The translations under genes were made by a program, and so were the position numbers. Shown here piece after piece: positions 22,706 to 30,587 of a stretch of DNA of 64,000 bases. Origin of the DNA: Microbacterium sp. SYP-A9085 (GTDB lineage: Bacteria; Actinomycetota; Actinomycetes; Actinomycetales; Microbacteriaceae); the NCBI RefSeq assembly GCF_009649635.1, contig NZ_WJII01000001.1, positions 744,001 to 808,000 of the forward strand, in the 5' to 3' direction. Numbering within the stretch: the stretch's first letter is position 1; the number at the start of each line of letters is the position of its first letter. The notes under the pieces are model-generated. The model searched no databases. It was not told the DNA's origin and worked only from the letters and a program-made list of their open reading frames with translations.

Positions 22706-24078
22706 GCGACGACATCGACATCCGGGAGGGCGGTGTCGTGGCGGTGGACACCGGGTCGCTGCGCGCCGCGGCCGACCGGTACGCGGTGCTCGGCGCGCGG
22801 GTGCGGGAAGTGGCGGAGGACCTCGGCGCGCAGGCGCGGGCGGTGTCGGCGCTGGGTCCGGCGGCCGCGTATGGCGGGTCGGTGCCGTATCGGCTGCAGA
22901 ACGCCGCGTTCGCCGCGGAATCCCACGCCGACGACCTCGCCGGGATCGCCCGCGACCTGCGAGAGCTGGCCGACACGTACGAGATCGTCGAACTGCGGGC
23001 GCGGCGGGCGATGGCGGTGGGCGTCGACGCCCGGGCCGCGGCGGCGCAGGCGGCAGATCTCGCCGCGCAGCGGCATCCCGATGCCGCGCGCCGGGCGGAT
23101 CTGGCCATCCGCGGCCGCGACATGGAGATCGGGGCCGGGCTCGTCTCGGCGGCGAACGGCGGCGTCGGTCTCGCCGGCGGCGTCGCGGGGATCGCGTATC
23201 CGCAGCTGGCCGGCGCCATCGATGCGGCGCTGCTGTCGCTGCCGGTCGCGGCGCAGAGCCTGCAGGCGCTGATCCGGCGCCTGGGCACCGGCACCATCCC
23301 GCCGGGTCGGCGGCTGTCCGGCGACGCGGCGGTCGTGGAGGTCCGGCAGGAGGGTGGGGTGACGGTGACCGCGTCGCCGCGTGATCTCGCCGGCGCGCTG
23401 AGCCGCATCCCGGACGCGACGCGGGTGCGCGTGGAGACGTACACGATGCCGGATGGCACGGCGAAGTACGCGGTCTACCTTGCCGGCACCCGCGATTTCC
23501 CGCCGGAGGCGGGGGATGACCCGTGGGATCTGTCGTCGGACACGCGAATGTACCTGGGGGAGGACGCCGCCGCCTACGCCGCCGTCGTGCAGGCGCTCGA
23601 TGACGTCGGGGTGCCGCTGGGGGCGGAGCTGTACCTGTTCGGCCATTCGCAGGGCGGACTCATCGCCGACTGGCTCGCAGTGCAAGGCGGGTACCACACG
23701 CGGTTGCTGGTGACGGCCGGGTCGCCGACCGAGGCGGATGTCGGTCCGGGCACGCTGAGCGTACAGCTGCGCCACACCGACGATCTCGTGCAGTCGCTTG
23801 CGGCGGGTGGGTCGGACGAGCGGGTCGGCGCGGCCGGGAGCCTCGTCGTCGAGCGCGCCGGCGACCCGGCTCCCGGCATCCAGGACCTCTCGTTCGCGCC
23901 GCATCGCCTCGCCGCGTACGTCGCGACCGCGAAGATGCTGGATGCCGCGCCCGACCCGCGGACGGGCCCGATGCGCAGCGCGCTCGCCGAGCTGCGCGGC
24001 GCCACCTCGGTCACCGCGGTCGAGTACGACGCGCGCCGCGTCCCGCGGCAGGCCGCGAAGGGCGGCGGCGGGCTGTGA
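22702..24078 (+). CDS. Alpha/beta hydrolase with WXG100-like helical N-terminal domain
   Basis: The 458-residue protein has two parts. Residues 1-110 are helical with AVDTGSLRAAADRYAVLGAR and ESHADDLAGIARDLRELADT, the two-helix spacing of WXG100/ESX-like domains. The second half is an alpha/beta hydrolase with the nucleophile elbow YLFGHSQGGLIADWL (Ser near residue 316) and SFAPHRLAAYVATAKML, whose His near residue 400 could be the catalytic one. There is no N-terminal signal peptide. The start overlaps the coiled-coil gene (ATGA). Export by a type VII-like system, or a role as a secreted lipase/toxin, is inference. A 49-nt hairpin array starts 45 bp after its stop. Confidence 0.75.
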   Translation: MSDDIDIREGGVVAVDTGSLRAAADRYAVLGARVREVAEDLGAQARAVSALGPAAAYGGSVPYRLQNAAFAAESHADDLAGIARDLRELADTYEIVELRARRAMAVGVDARAAAAQAADLAAQRHPDAARRADLAIRGRDMEIGAGLVSAANGGVGLAGGVAGIAYPQLAGAIDAALLSLPVAAQSLQALIRRLGTGTIPPGRRLSGDAAVVEVRQEGGVTVTASPRDLAGALSRIPDATRVRVETYTMPDGTAKYAVYLAGTRDFPPEAGDDPWDLSSDTRMYLGEDAAAYAAVVQALDDVGVPLGAELYLFGHSQGGLIADWLAVQGGYHTRLLVTAGSPTEADVGPGTLSVQLRHTDDLVQSLAAGGSDERVGAAGSLVVERAGDPAPGIQDLSFAPHRLAAYVATAKMLDAAPDPRTGPMRSALAELRGATSVTAVEYDARRVPRQAAKGGGGL

Positions 24079-24117
24079 GGCGGTGTGCTGTCTTGGGGTG
24101 AGGCGGTGTGCTGTCTT
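24076..24117. repeat. Tandem 23-bp duplication at hydrolase stop
   Basis: TGAGGCGGTGTGCTGTCTT at 24076-24094 is repeated at 24099-24117. The first copy includes the hydrolase stop codon, so the duplication copied the 3' end of the gene. It borders the hairpin array. Confidence 0.8.
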
Positions 24118-24123
24118 GTGTGT

Positions 24124-24661
24124 GTCGCAGAAGGTGCGGGTTGCGGAGGTCGGATGCCCCATCTTGTGCGACTCGTTGCGCGGCCGGTCGCACAAGATGC
24201 GGGTCCTCGGCTTCGGAAGTCGCGCTTTGTGCGACACGATCGGTGGCCGGTCGTTCCCGGCAGTGGATGTCGGGCTGGGCAGTGGATGTCGGGCTGGGCA
24301 GAGGATGTCGCAGAACATGCGGGTGCGAGCCCCGGCATCCCGCACTTTGTGTGACACGGGCGACCGGTCGCAGAAACTGCGACTTCCTGACCCGGGATGC
24401 CGCATCTTCTGCGACACCGAGTGCGGCGGGTCGCAGAAGGTGGGGTTCGAGCGTGGGATGCCTCACCCGGCAGGACCGGAATGGGTGTCGCAGAAGATGC
24501 GACTGTTGGCGACGGCATCCCGCACCTTGTGCGACACGATTCCAGGCCGGTCGCAGAACACGCGGGTGCAGGCCCCTGCATCCCGCACCTTGTGCGACAC
24601 GATTCCAGGCCGGTCGCAGAAGGTATGGCCTCCGGGCACCGGATGCCGCATCTTGTGTGAC
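24124..24661. repeat. Array of 49-nt hairpin units, period about 63 bp
   Basis: Seven clear units, each exactly 49 nt from GTCGC to GCGAC/GTGAC, start at 24124, 24187, 24307, 24367, 24487, 24550 and 24613; decayed units start at 24250 and 24430. Successive starts are 57-63 bp apart. Each unit is an imperfect palindrome: left arm like GTCGCAGAAGATGCGGG, about 15 nt of variable loop often containing GGATGCC or GGCATCC, and right arm like CCGCATCTTGTGCGAC. Spacers of 14 nt such as acgattccaggccg separate most units. Two 20-bp direct repeats (CAGTGGATGTCGGGCTGG) sit inside the third period. No gene was found here. The same unit geometry recurs at 34600-35056. Confidence 0.93.
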
Positions 24662-24687
24662 CTAGACGCAGCCGCCGGCCGCACCCC

Positions 24688-26064
24688 TCAGCCCACGCGA
24701 TGCGCGGCGGCGAAGGTGTCGTCCGGATCGAGCAGGCGCTTGAGCTCCGCCAGTCGCGCGGCCGATGCACCGAATCCCGGTGCGCTGTCGCGCTCGCGGT
24801 CCACGAACGTGAGCGCTATCCCAGAGCCGTGCCACTCCGCCATCGCGGCGACCACGGCGCGGACGGCGGCATCCATTCCGGGCAGGGCCTCGGGAACCGG
24901 AACCATCGAGATCGCCGTCAGCAGGTACTCACCGTCCACCGAGCTGACGGCACCCGGACCGTCCGACGCGCGCGCGAAGCCCTCGCCCATGTGGCGGATC
25001 TCGCTGATCATCGGCCGGGCCTCGAACGCCGCCGCCACAAATGCGTCGACGGCCGCGGCATCCAGGCTCCGCAGCATCGCGTGGTCTGACACGGCGGGCG
25101 ACGGCTCGGGCGGATCCATGTGGACCTCGACCACCCGCGACGTGGGCATCCGCGCGAACGTGTCAATCTCGGGCTCGAGCTCCCGCAGCGGCGCGAGCAG
25201 CGTCTCGGCGCCGGCGTCCGTCTCGAGGATCGCGCCGTCCACGACGACGACGGAGCGGCCCGACACGAACGGCGGCAGCTCCGGCAGCGGCGGGAAATGC
25301 ATCACCCGCAGCGACGTCGTCGCCGACGCGGGCGCGCGGCGCGTCCACTCCGCCCACGCGCGCCCGACCTCGGCGGAGCGTGCGCCGTCCCACAGCATCA
25401 TCCCCGCGAACACGTCTGCATACGGCAGCAGGTCGATTTCGAGCGACACCACGACGCCGAACGCGCCGGATCCACCGCGCAACGCCCAGAACAGCTCGGG
25501 ATTCTCGGCGGCGCTCGCGGTGACCAGCTCGCCGGCGGCCGTGACGAGCCGCACCGACCGGACGCTGTTCACGGCCAGTCCGTGCCGGCGGCCGTATAAC
25601 GAGACGCCGCCGCTGAGCGTGTACCCGACGACGCCGACGTCGCCGGCGCTGCCGTGCAGCGCGGTCAGACCATGCAGGGCGGTGGCGTCCACGACGTCGT
25701 GCCACACGCTGCCGCCGCGCACCCGCGCGGTGCGCGCGACCGGGTCGACCACCGCGCCGCGCATCGCGCGCAACGACACGATGACCGTGCGGGACAGGTC
25801 GGTGCCGGCCAGGGCGCCGGCCCCGTGGCCGGTGGACTGCGGCGCTATCCGCAGGCCGGATGCCGCGGCCGCCCGCACGACCGCGACGACGTCGTCGTCG
25901 GTCTCGGGAAGCGCGACGGCGAACGGCCGCTGGTCGACAGCGGTGTTCCACGGTGTGCGCGCGGTGTCGTATCCGCCGTCGCCGGCAAGGACGATGCGCT
26001 CACCGAGCGTGCTGCGGAGGTTTTCAGCGGCGACGTCGTCGTCGACCGGGGAGAAAAGGGTCAT
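24688..26064 (-). CDS. FAD-binding oxidoreductase (berberine-bridge/PCMH type)
   Basis: A 458-residue flavoprotein with a PCMH FAD domain: PETDDDVVAVVRAAAASGLR, APQSTGHGAGALAG (His of the usual covalent FAD site in RxxGGH-like position), and TALHGSAGDVGVVGYTLSGG. FWALRGGSGAFGVVVSLEID follows, and the C-terminus ends LKRLLDPDDTFAAAHRVG, the BBE motif. These enzymes oxidise alcohols, sugars or alkaloid-like substrates using FAD. The second covalent Cys of berberine-bridge enzymes was not seen; GSAGDVGVVG occupies its position. It is a single gene, next to the hairpin array. Substrate unknown. Confidence 0.88.
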   Translation of the reverse strand: MTLFSPVDDDVAAENLRSTLGERIVLAGDGGYDTARTPWNTAVDQRPFAVALPETDDDVVAVVRAAAASGLRIAPQSTGHGAGALAGTDLSRTVIVSLRAMRGAVVDPVARTARVRGGSVWHDVVDATALHGLTALHGSAGDVGVVGYTLSGGVSLYGRRHGLAVNSVRSVRLVTAAGELVTASAAENPELFWALRGGSGAFGVVVSLEIDLLPYADVFAGMMLWDGARSAEVGRAWAEWTRRAPASATTSLRVMHFPPLPELPPFVSGRSVVVVDGAILETDAGAETLLAPLRELEPEIDTFARMPTSRVVEVHMDPPEPSPAVSDHAMLRSLDAAAVDAFVAAAFEARPMISEIRHMGEGFARASDGPGAVSSVDGEYLLTAISMVPVPEALPGMDAAVRAVVAAMAEWHGSGIALTFVDRERDSAPGFGASAARLAELKRLLDPDDTFAAAHRVG

Positions 26065-26185
26065 TGGTCGTCCTTTTCGTGAGAGTGCGTGAAAGTGCGG
26101 CGCCTGCCGCCGGTGCGAACCGAGCACCCGGTGCGCAGAGTCGCTCCGTTCCCGGTGCGGTACATCGTCCGCGAGTCCCCAGGGC

Positions 26186-26677
26186 TCACTCGCGGAAATC
26201 GTCGGGGTCGACGTCCTCGATGAATTTGGAGAACTCCTCGACATCGGCTTCCGCCTCTGCCTCGCCGATCACATCCTCCACCCCCGCCTCGGCGAGCACG
26301 TCGTCGGCCACGAAGATCGGGGACCCGGTCCGTGATGCGATGGCCACCGCATCCGAGGGGCGCGCGTCGATGCGATGGATGCCACTGGCGGCATGCATCG
26401 TGATTTCGGCATAGAACGTGCCGTCGTCGATGCGCGTGATCTCGACCCTCTCGACGGTGGCGCCGACCGTGTCTAGCACCGTGCGCAGCAGATCGTGGGT
26501 CAGCGGTCGGGGCGTGGAGGCGCCCTCGATTGCGACCATGATGGCGGTGGCCTCCATCGGGCCGATCCAGATGGGCAGCAGCTTGCCCTGCTCGGGAGTG
26601 GGGTCCACCGGCTGGAGCAGGATCACGTGCTGACCCGACGTGTCGAGGGCCACCCCCGCGACTCGTACCTCGACCAT
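26186..26677 (-). CDS. Bifunctional nuclease family protein (DUF151)
   Basis: The 163-residue protein matches the BFN/DUF151 family in full: LPIWIGPMEATAIMVAIEG near residues 35-53, PLTHDLLRTVLDTVGATVER, and IDARPSDAVAIASRTGSPIF near 103-122. The C-terminus is an acidic tail rich in Glu and Asp. Family members have reported nuclease activity in some plants and bacteria, but the bacterial role is not well defined. I chose the ATG at 26677 because GGGAGGA lies upstream at proper spacing. In many actinobacteria this gene sits near MerR/glycine cleavage regulators; here it has no such neighbours. Confidence 0.9.
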   Translation of the reverse strand: MVEVRVAGVALDTSGQHVILLQPVDPTPEQGKLLPIWIGPMEATAIMVAIEGASTPRPLTHDLLRTVLDTVGATVERVEITRIDDGTFYAEITMHAASGIHRIDARPSDAVAIASRTGSPIFVADDVLAEAGVEDVIGEAEAEADVEEFSKFIEDVDPDDFRE

Positions 26678-26801
26678 GATTCCTCCCGACATCCCGTCCC
26701 GCCATGCTACGCACGGGTGGCGTCCGAGGGGAGTGCCAGCGCCTGAAACCGCTGTACCCGCGGCGGCAGGACGGGCGGGTGCCCAGCGCGGGGGTGGCGC
26801 G

Positions 26802-28076
26802 TCAGGCGGTGAAGAACGCCTCGGCGACCCGGGTGAGGTCGGCCAGGTCGCTCACGCCCGCGAGCTCGCGCGCCGAGTGCATCGACAGGATCGGGATGCC
26901 GACATCCACGGTGCGGATCCCCAGCCGCGTCGCGGTGATCGGCCCGATCGTCGACCCGCACGGCACCGTGTTGTTGGACACGAACTCCTGGCTCACGACG
27001 CCCGCGGCCTCGCACCAGCCGTGCCACGCGGCGGCGCCCGCGCCGTCGGTCGCGTAGCGCTGGTTGGCGTTGATCTTCAGGATCGGCCCGGATCCCAGCA
27101 GCGGCTGCACCACCGGGTCGTGCTTGTCGGTGTAATTCGGATGGACGGAGTGGCCGACGTCGCTGGAGACGCACCAGGATGCCGCCAGGGCACGGAACTG
27201 CTGCTCACGGTCGGCGCCCAGCCCGAGCCAGATCCGCTCGAGCACCTCGGCGAGGAACGGTCCCGCGGCGCCGGAGCGTGTCGCCGACCCGACCTCCTCG
27301 TGGTCGAACACGGCGAGCATCGCGATGCGCTCGCCGGGGTCGGCGATGCGCGTGAGCGCCGTCACGCCGGCGTGCACCGACGCGAGGTCGTCGAGGCGGC
27401 CGCTCGCGAAGAACGCGTCGTCCTTGCCGAACACGCGCCCGCGCTGGGTGTCGGCGGTGACGACGTCGTAGCCGCGGATGCGGGCGGCATCCACACCCGC
27501 CGCGGCGGCCAGTTCGCCGAGGATGTCGGCGGATGCGACCTGCCCGAGGCCCCACACCGGCTGCGTGTGCCCCTGCTTGTTCAGCGTCAGGCCGTCGTTC
27601 GCCGACCGGTCCAGGTGGATCGCGAGCTGGGGCAGCCGCAGCAGCGGCCCGGTGGATGCCAGGACTTGCGTGCCGTCGTCGAGCACGAGTCGTCCGGCGA
27701 GCGTCAGCTCGCGATCCAGCCACGAGTTCAGCAGTGGGCCGCCATAGATCTCGACGCCCGCCTGCAGCCACCCGCCGCCGCCGGTGGTCGGCTGCGGCTT
27801 CAGTTTGAACGCCGGCGAGTCGCTGTGCGCGCCGAAGACGTGGATGCCGGTGCCCGGCGTGGCCGCGGCGGGGACGATCCAGGCGATGACCGCGCCGTCT
27901 CGGACGACGAGGAACCGTCCCCCGGGCTGTGCGGGCCAGCCGGCGGTCTCGTCCAGGCGGGTGAAGCCCGACTCCTCGAGCCGCCGGGCCACCTCCGCGG
28001 CCGCATGGAAGCTGGACGGCGACGCCGCCACGAAGTCGGCGAGATCGTCGGCATGGGCGAGGGCGGGTGCGGGCAC
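26802..28076 (-). CDS. M18 family aminopeptidase
   Basis: The 424-residue protein shows the M18 zinc peptidase motifs: IHVFGAHSDSPAFKLKPQP (first metal His/Asp), LDDLASVHAGVTAL, MLAVFDHEEVGSATRSGAAG (catalytic Glu and metal Glu), SSDVGHSVHPNYTDKHDP and IPILSMHSARELAGVSD (last metal His). M18 enzymes remove N-terminal acidic or other residues from peptides in the cytosol. The GTG start at 28076 follows GGAAGGTC; the open frame before it crosses the SDR promoter region. It is divergent from the SDR gene, with 83 bp between starts. Confidence 0.94.
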   Translation of the reverse strand: MPAPALAHADDLADFVAASPSSFHAAAEVARRLEESGFTRLDETAGWPAQPGGRFLVVRDGAVIAWIVPAAATPGTGIHVFGAHSDSPAFKLKPQPTTGGGGWLQAGVEIYGGPLLNSWLDRELTLAGRLVLDDGTQVLASTGPLLRLPQLAIHLDRSANDGLTLNKQGHTQPVWGLGQVASADILGELAAAAGVDAARIRGYDVVTADTQRGRVFGKDDAFFASGRLDDLASVHAGVTALTRIADPGERIAMLAVFDHEEVGSATRSGAAGPFLAEVLERIWLGLGADREQQFRALAASWCVSSDVGHSVHPNYTDKHDPVVQPLLGSGPILKINANQRYATDGAGAAAWHGWCEAAGVVSQEFVSNNTVPCGSTIGPITATRLGIRTVDVGIPILSMHSARELAGVSDLADLTRVAEAFFTA

Positions 28077-28159
28077 GGCGGCGACCTTCCGGTGGTGGGC
28101 GGTGCTTCGATCGTACGCATCCCGGCTCCGGGCGCCGGCGAACGGGCTATCGTCGGGCC

Positions 28160-28843
28160 ATGGATCTCGAACTGAGCGAACGCGTCGTCCTCGTCGTCGG
28201 CGGGAACGGACTGATCGGATCGGCCGTGGTCGCGCGGCTGCGCGGCGAAGGCGCGACGGTGATCGCGGCATCCCGTCACACGACGGACGGCCTCGTGCTG
28301 GACGCGCGCGACGACGCTTCCGTGCGCGACGGCGTGGCCCGCGTGCTCGCCGACCACGGGCGCCTGGATGCCGTCGTCGTCACGGCGGCGCCGGCGGCGC
28401 AGACACTGGATCCCGCACGGAACTCGGACCCCGCCCAGGTGCTGGAGGCGTTCGAGGGGAAGGCGCTCGCGTTCCTGCGCGTCGCGAACGCGGTCCTGCC
28501 CCCGATGGTGGATGCCGGCTACGGCAGGATCGTCGGAGTCAGCGGCCAGAACGCGTTCATGACCGGGAACATCACCGGCTCCGTCCGCAATGCCGCGCTC
28601 GTCATCGCGGCGAAGAACCTCGCTGATCAGGTCGCCGGCTCCGGCGTCACCGTCAACACCGTCAACCCCGGCACCGTCTCCACCGAGCCGCGTCGTGAGG
28701 TCCCGGCCGGTGCCGGCGGCCAGTGCTCGCCGACCGAGGTCGCCGATCTCATCGCGTTCCTCGTCTCGCCCCGCAGCTCCGGGGTCTCGGGGGAGGCGAT
28801 CGCTGTCGGCCATCGCCTGCGTGGGGCGAGCCGACTGCAGTAA
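28160..28843 (+). CDS. SDR family protein lacking the catalytic Tyr and Lys
   Basis: The 227-residue protein is an SDR by fold: VVLVVGGNGLIGSAVVARLR (NAD(P) loop), LDAVVVTAAPAAQ in place of the NNAG strand, RIVGVSGQNAF with a Ser before the usual active site, and VTVNTVNPGTVSTEP at the C-terminal half. The expected Tyr-x-x-x-Lys is replaced: the region reads GNITGSVRNAALVIAAKNLA, putting Gly140 and Asn144 where Tyr and Lys normally lie. The mechanism must therefore differ or the protein may only bind nucleotide. The ATG at 28160 precedes the fold directly. It converges with the small Cys-rich gene. Confidence 0.82.
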   Translation: MDLELSERVVLVVGGNGLIGSAVVARLRGEGATVIAASRHTTDGLVLDARDDASVRDGVARVLADHGRLDAVVVTAAPAAQTLDPARNSDPAQVLEAFEGKALAFLRVANAVLPPMVDAGYGRIVGVSGQNAFMTGNITGSVRNAALVIAAKNLADQVAGSGVTVNTVNPGTVSTEPRREVPAGAGGQCSPTEVADLIAFLVSPRSSGVSGEAIAVGHRLRGASRLQ

Positions 28844-28870
28844 CGGGATGACGCCCGGTGTCGGGCGCCG

Positions 28871-29221
28871 TCACCACATCCTCCGCCGACGCCGGAACCA
28901 GAGGTCGCACGGCTGGGTGGACCCGAGCCGGACGCCCTCGCAGGAACGCACGTGGTCACTCGTGGCCCAGTACACGTTGAAGAGCACCTCGCAATCGCAG
29001 TGCCCGCCCGCGCGGCTCAGGCGCTGCAGCAGGGCCGTCGCTGCGGGCGCCGTGCTGTCCCGGTAGTGGCGGGTGAGGGCGTGGGTGCCGTCGCAGCTGA
29101 CCTCGTGCAGAACACGGTCGAGGTAGCACGGCAGACACTCGCGGTCGCGGGGAGCGGTGATCGCGGCGGCGAGGTCCTGCACGACTCCTTCCGCCTCGGC
29201 GATGATCCTGTCGCGTGACAC
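28871..29221 (-). CDS. Small Cys-rich protein, DUF2695-like
   Basis: A 116-residue protein whose cysteines form a metal-binding-like pattern: ECLPCYLDRVLHEVSCDGTH, then GGHCDCEVLFNVYWA. The last motif, followed by a helix, resembles DUF2695 proteins of actinobacteria; I am fairly but not fully sure. No enzymatic function is known for that family. The GTG start at 29221 follows GAGGAGGA on the transcribed strand, a strong ribosome site; a longer frame upstream has no good site. It is divergent from the LacI gene 195 bp away. Confidence 0.7.
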   Translation of the reverse strand: MSRDRIIAEAEGVVQDLAAAITAPRDRECLPCYLDRVLHEVSCDGTHALTRHYRDSTAPAATALLQRLSRAGGHCDCEVLFNVYWATSDHVRSCEGVRLGSTQPCDLWFRRRRRMW

Positions 29222-29416
29222 GGCGTCCTCCTCGAGTCCTCGGACCGGTGCCGAGCGCACCGGCCCTATTCCGGGACGATAGGCCGCGGGAAGGGCGCGG
29301 CGAGCGCCCGGCCGCAGATCCGTGGACAACTCGCTCTGCACCCCGGGCTGGGGAGGCGCCCCTGCCCCGACCCCGCAGGTCCCGGCCCCCGCACCCGCGT
29401 CGAGGATAATCGGGGC

Positions 29417-30445
29417 ATGCCCTCAGCCCGCGATGCGAATCCCCTCCCGAGCATCCGGGATGTCGCGCGCCTGGCCGGGGTGTCGCACATGACCGTCTCA
29501 CGCGTCCTGAACGACTCGCCGAACGTGAGCGAGCAGGCGCGCGCCCGCGTCGAGAACGCCATCGACGAACTGCGCTTCCGGCCGAGCTCCACCGCGCGCG
29601 CCCTCGCCCACGGCCGCACCCGCACGCTCGGCGTGCTGGACGCCACCGGTGGCCTGCTGTACGGGCCGTCACGCACGATCAGCGCGATCGAGCTGGCCGG
29701 CCGCGATCTCGGCTACTCCGTCATGATCGCCGCCGTGGACGCCGCCGACCTCGCCTCGGTGCAGAGCGCGCTCGAACACCTGCTGGACCAGGACGCCGCC
29801 GGCGTCATCGTGATCGGCCCGAGCGCCCACACGCACGACGCCGTCGCGGAGGCCGCCCCGCGCGTTCCCGTGATGACGATGCACGGCACCCACGAGGGCG
29901 ACGGTTTCGTCGGCCAGACGCTGGGCGTGCAGGCCGCCGTGGACCACCTGCTGCAGCTCGGCCACACCCGCATCGCGCACATCGCCGGCCCCGCCGAATG
30001 GTCCGAGGCCGAATCCCGGCGCCGCGGCTTCATTGCGTCGCTGCAGACCGCGGGCCTGGAGCCGGCGGCGATAGTGCCCAGCGACTGGAGTGCGGATGCC
30101 GGATACCGCGCCGGGCAGCAGCTGCTGCGGGATGCCGACGCCACGGCCGTGGTCTGCGCCAACGATCAGATCGCCCTGGGGCTGCTGCACGCGGCGGCCG
30201 AGGCCGGCATCCCGGTTCCGGGGCGGCTGAGCATCGTGGGATTCGACGACACCCCGGAGAGCCGCCATTTCAGCCCGCCGCTGACCACGCTGCGCCAGGA
30301 CTTCACCGAGATCGGCCGCCGTGCCGTGGCATCCATCGTCGAGGCCCTCGCCGGCGGCCGCTCCGCCGCCGAGCACGTCGCCGAGCCGCTCGTCCCCGAG
30401 CTCATCGTGCGCGCCTCGACTGCGAAATCGGCTCCCGGGGCTTGA
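29417..30445 (+). CDS. LacI family transcriptional regulator of the monosaccharide importer
   Basis: A 342-residue repressor. The helix-turn-helix is SIRDVARLAGVSHMTVSRVL (residues 13-32), followed by the hinge ELRFRPSSTARALAHGRTRT; the effector domain has VVCANDQIALGLLHAAAEAG and LSIVGFDDTPESRHFSPPLT. It lies directly upstream of a ChvE/Ggu-type sugar importer, and two perfect GTTACCGGTAAC palindromes lie between its stop and that operon, the likely binding sites. The inducer is probably the transported monosaccharide (xylose, arabinose, galactose or glucose class), which cannot be specified from sequence. Confidence 0.95.
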   Translation: MPSARDANPLPSIRDVARLAGVSHMTVSRVLNDSPNVSEQARARVENAIDELRFRPSSTARALAHGRTRTLGVLDATGGLLYGPSRTISAIELAGRDLGYSVMIAAVDAADLASVQSALEHLLDQDAAGVIVIGPSAHTHDAVAEAAPRVPVMTMHGTHEGDGFVGQTLGVQAAVDHLLQLGHTRIAHIAGPAEWSEAESRRRGFIASLQTAGLEPAAIVPSDWSADAGYRAGQQLLRDADATAVVCANDQIALGLLHAAAEAGIPVPGRLSIVGFDDTPESRHFSPPLTTLRQDFTEIGRRAVASIVEALAGGRSAAEHVAEPLVPELIVRASTAKSAPGA

Positions 30446-30484
30446 TCCGACCGTGGTCGACGTGGTTTGCTGTCGGAGCACATT

Positions 30485-30496
30485 GTTACCGGTAAC
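30485..30496. promoter_or_regulatory. LacI operator 1
   Basis: GTTACCGGTAAC is a perfect 12-bp palindrome with a central CG, typical of LacI-family operators. It lies 92 bp before the binding-protein start and 27 bp centre to centre from operator 2. Both share TTGTTACCGGTAAC. Confidence 0.85.
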
Positions 30497-30511
30497 GAAT
30501 CCCTCCGAATT

Positions 30512-30523
30512 GTTACCGGTAAC
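30512..30523. promoter_or_regulatory. LacI operator 2
   Basis: An identical perfect palindrome, GTTACCGGTAAC, extended to TGTTACCGGTAACA. Two operators 27 bp apart (about 2.5 helical turns) would allow cooperative repression of the importer operon beginning at 30588. Confidence 0.85.
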
Positions 30524-30587
30524 ATGACGCAGAGCACCATACATTCCCGCCCGCCGCGTGCGCGGGCTGCAAGGAGGCTGAACAGAG

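Noticed and set aside
24124..24661. CRISPR array
   Set aside because: Units are palindromic 49-mers with short 14-nt spacers and variable loops inside the repeat itself; there are no cas genes. CRISPR repeats are near-identical with longer unique spacers.
27997..28004. NotI sites (GCGGCCGC) as evidence about the restriction system
   Set aside because: GCGGCCGC occurs here and at several other places in the window. Sites would be protected by methylation, so presence neither supports nor refutes a NotI-like specificity.
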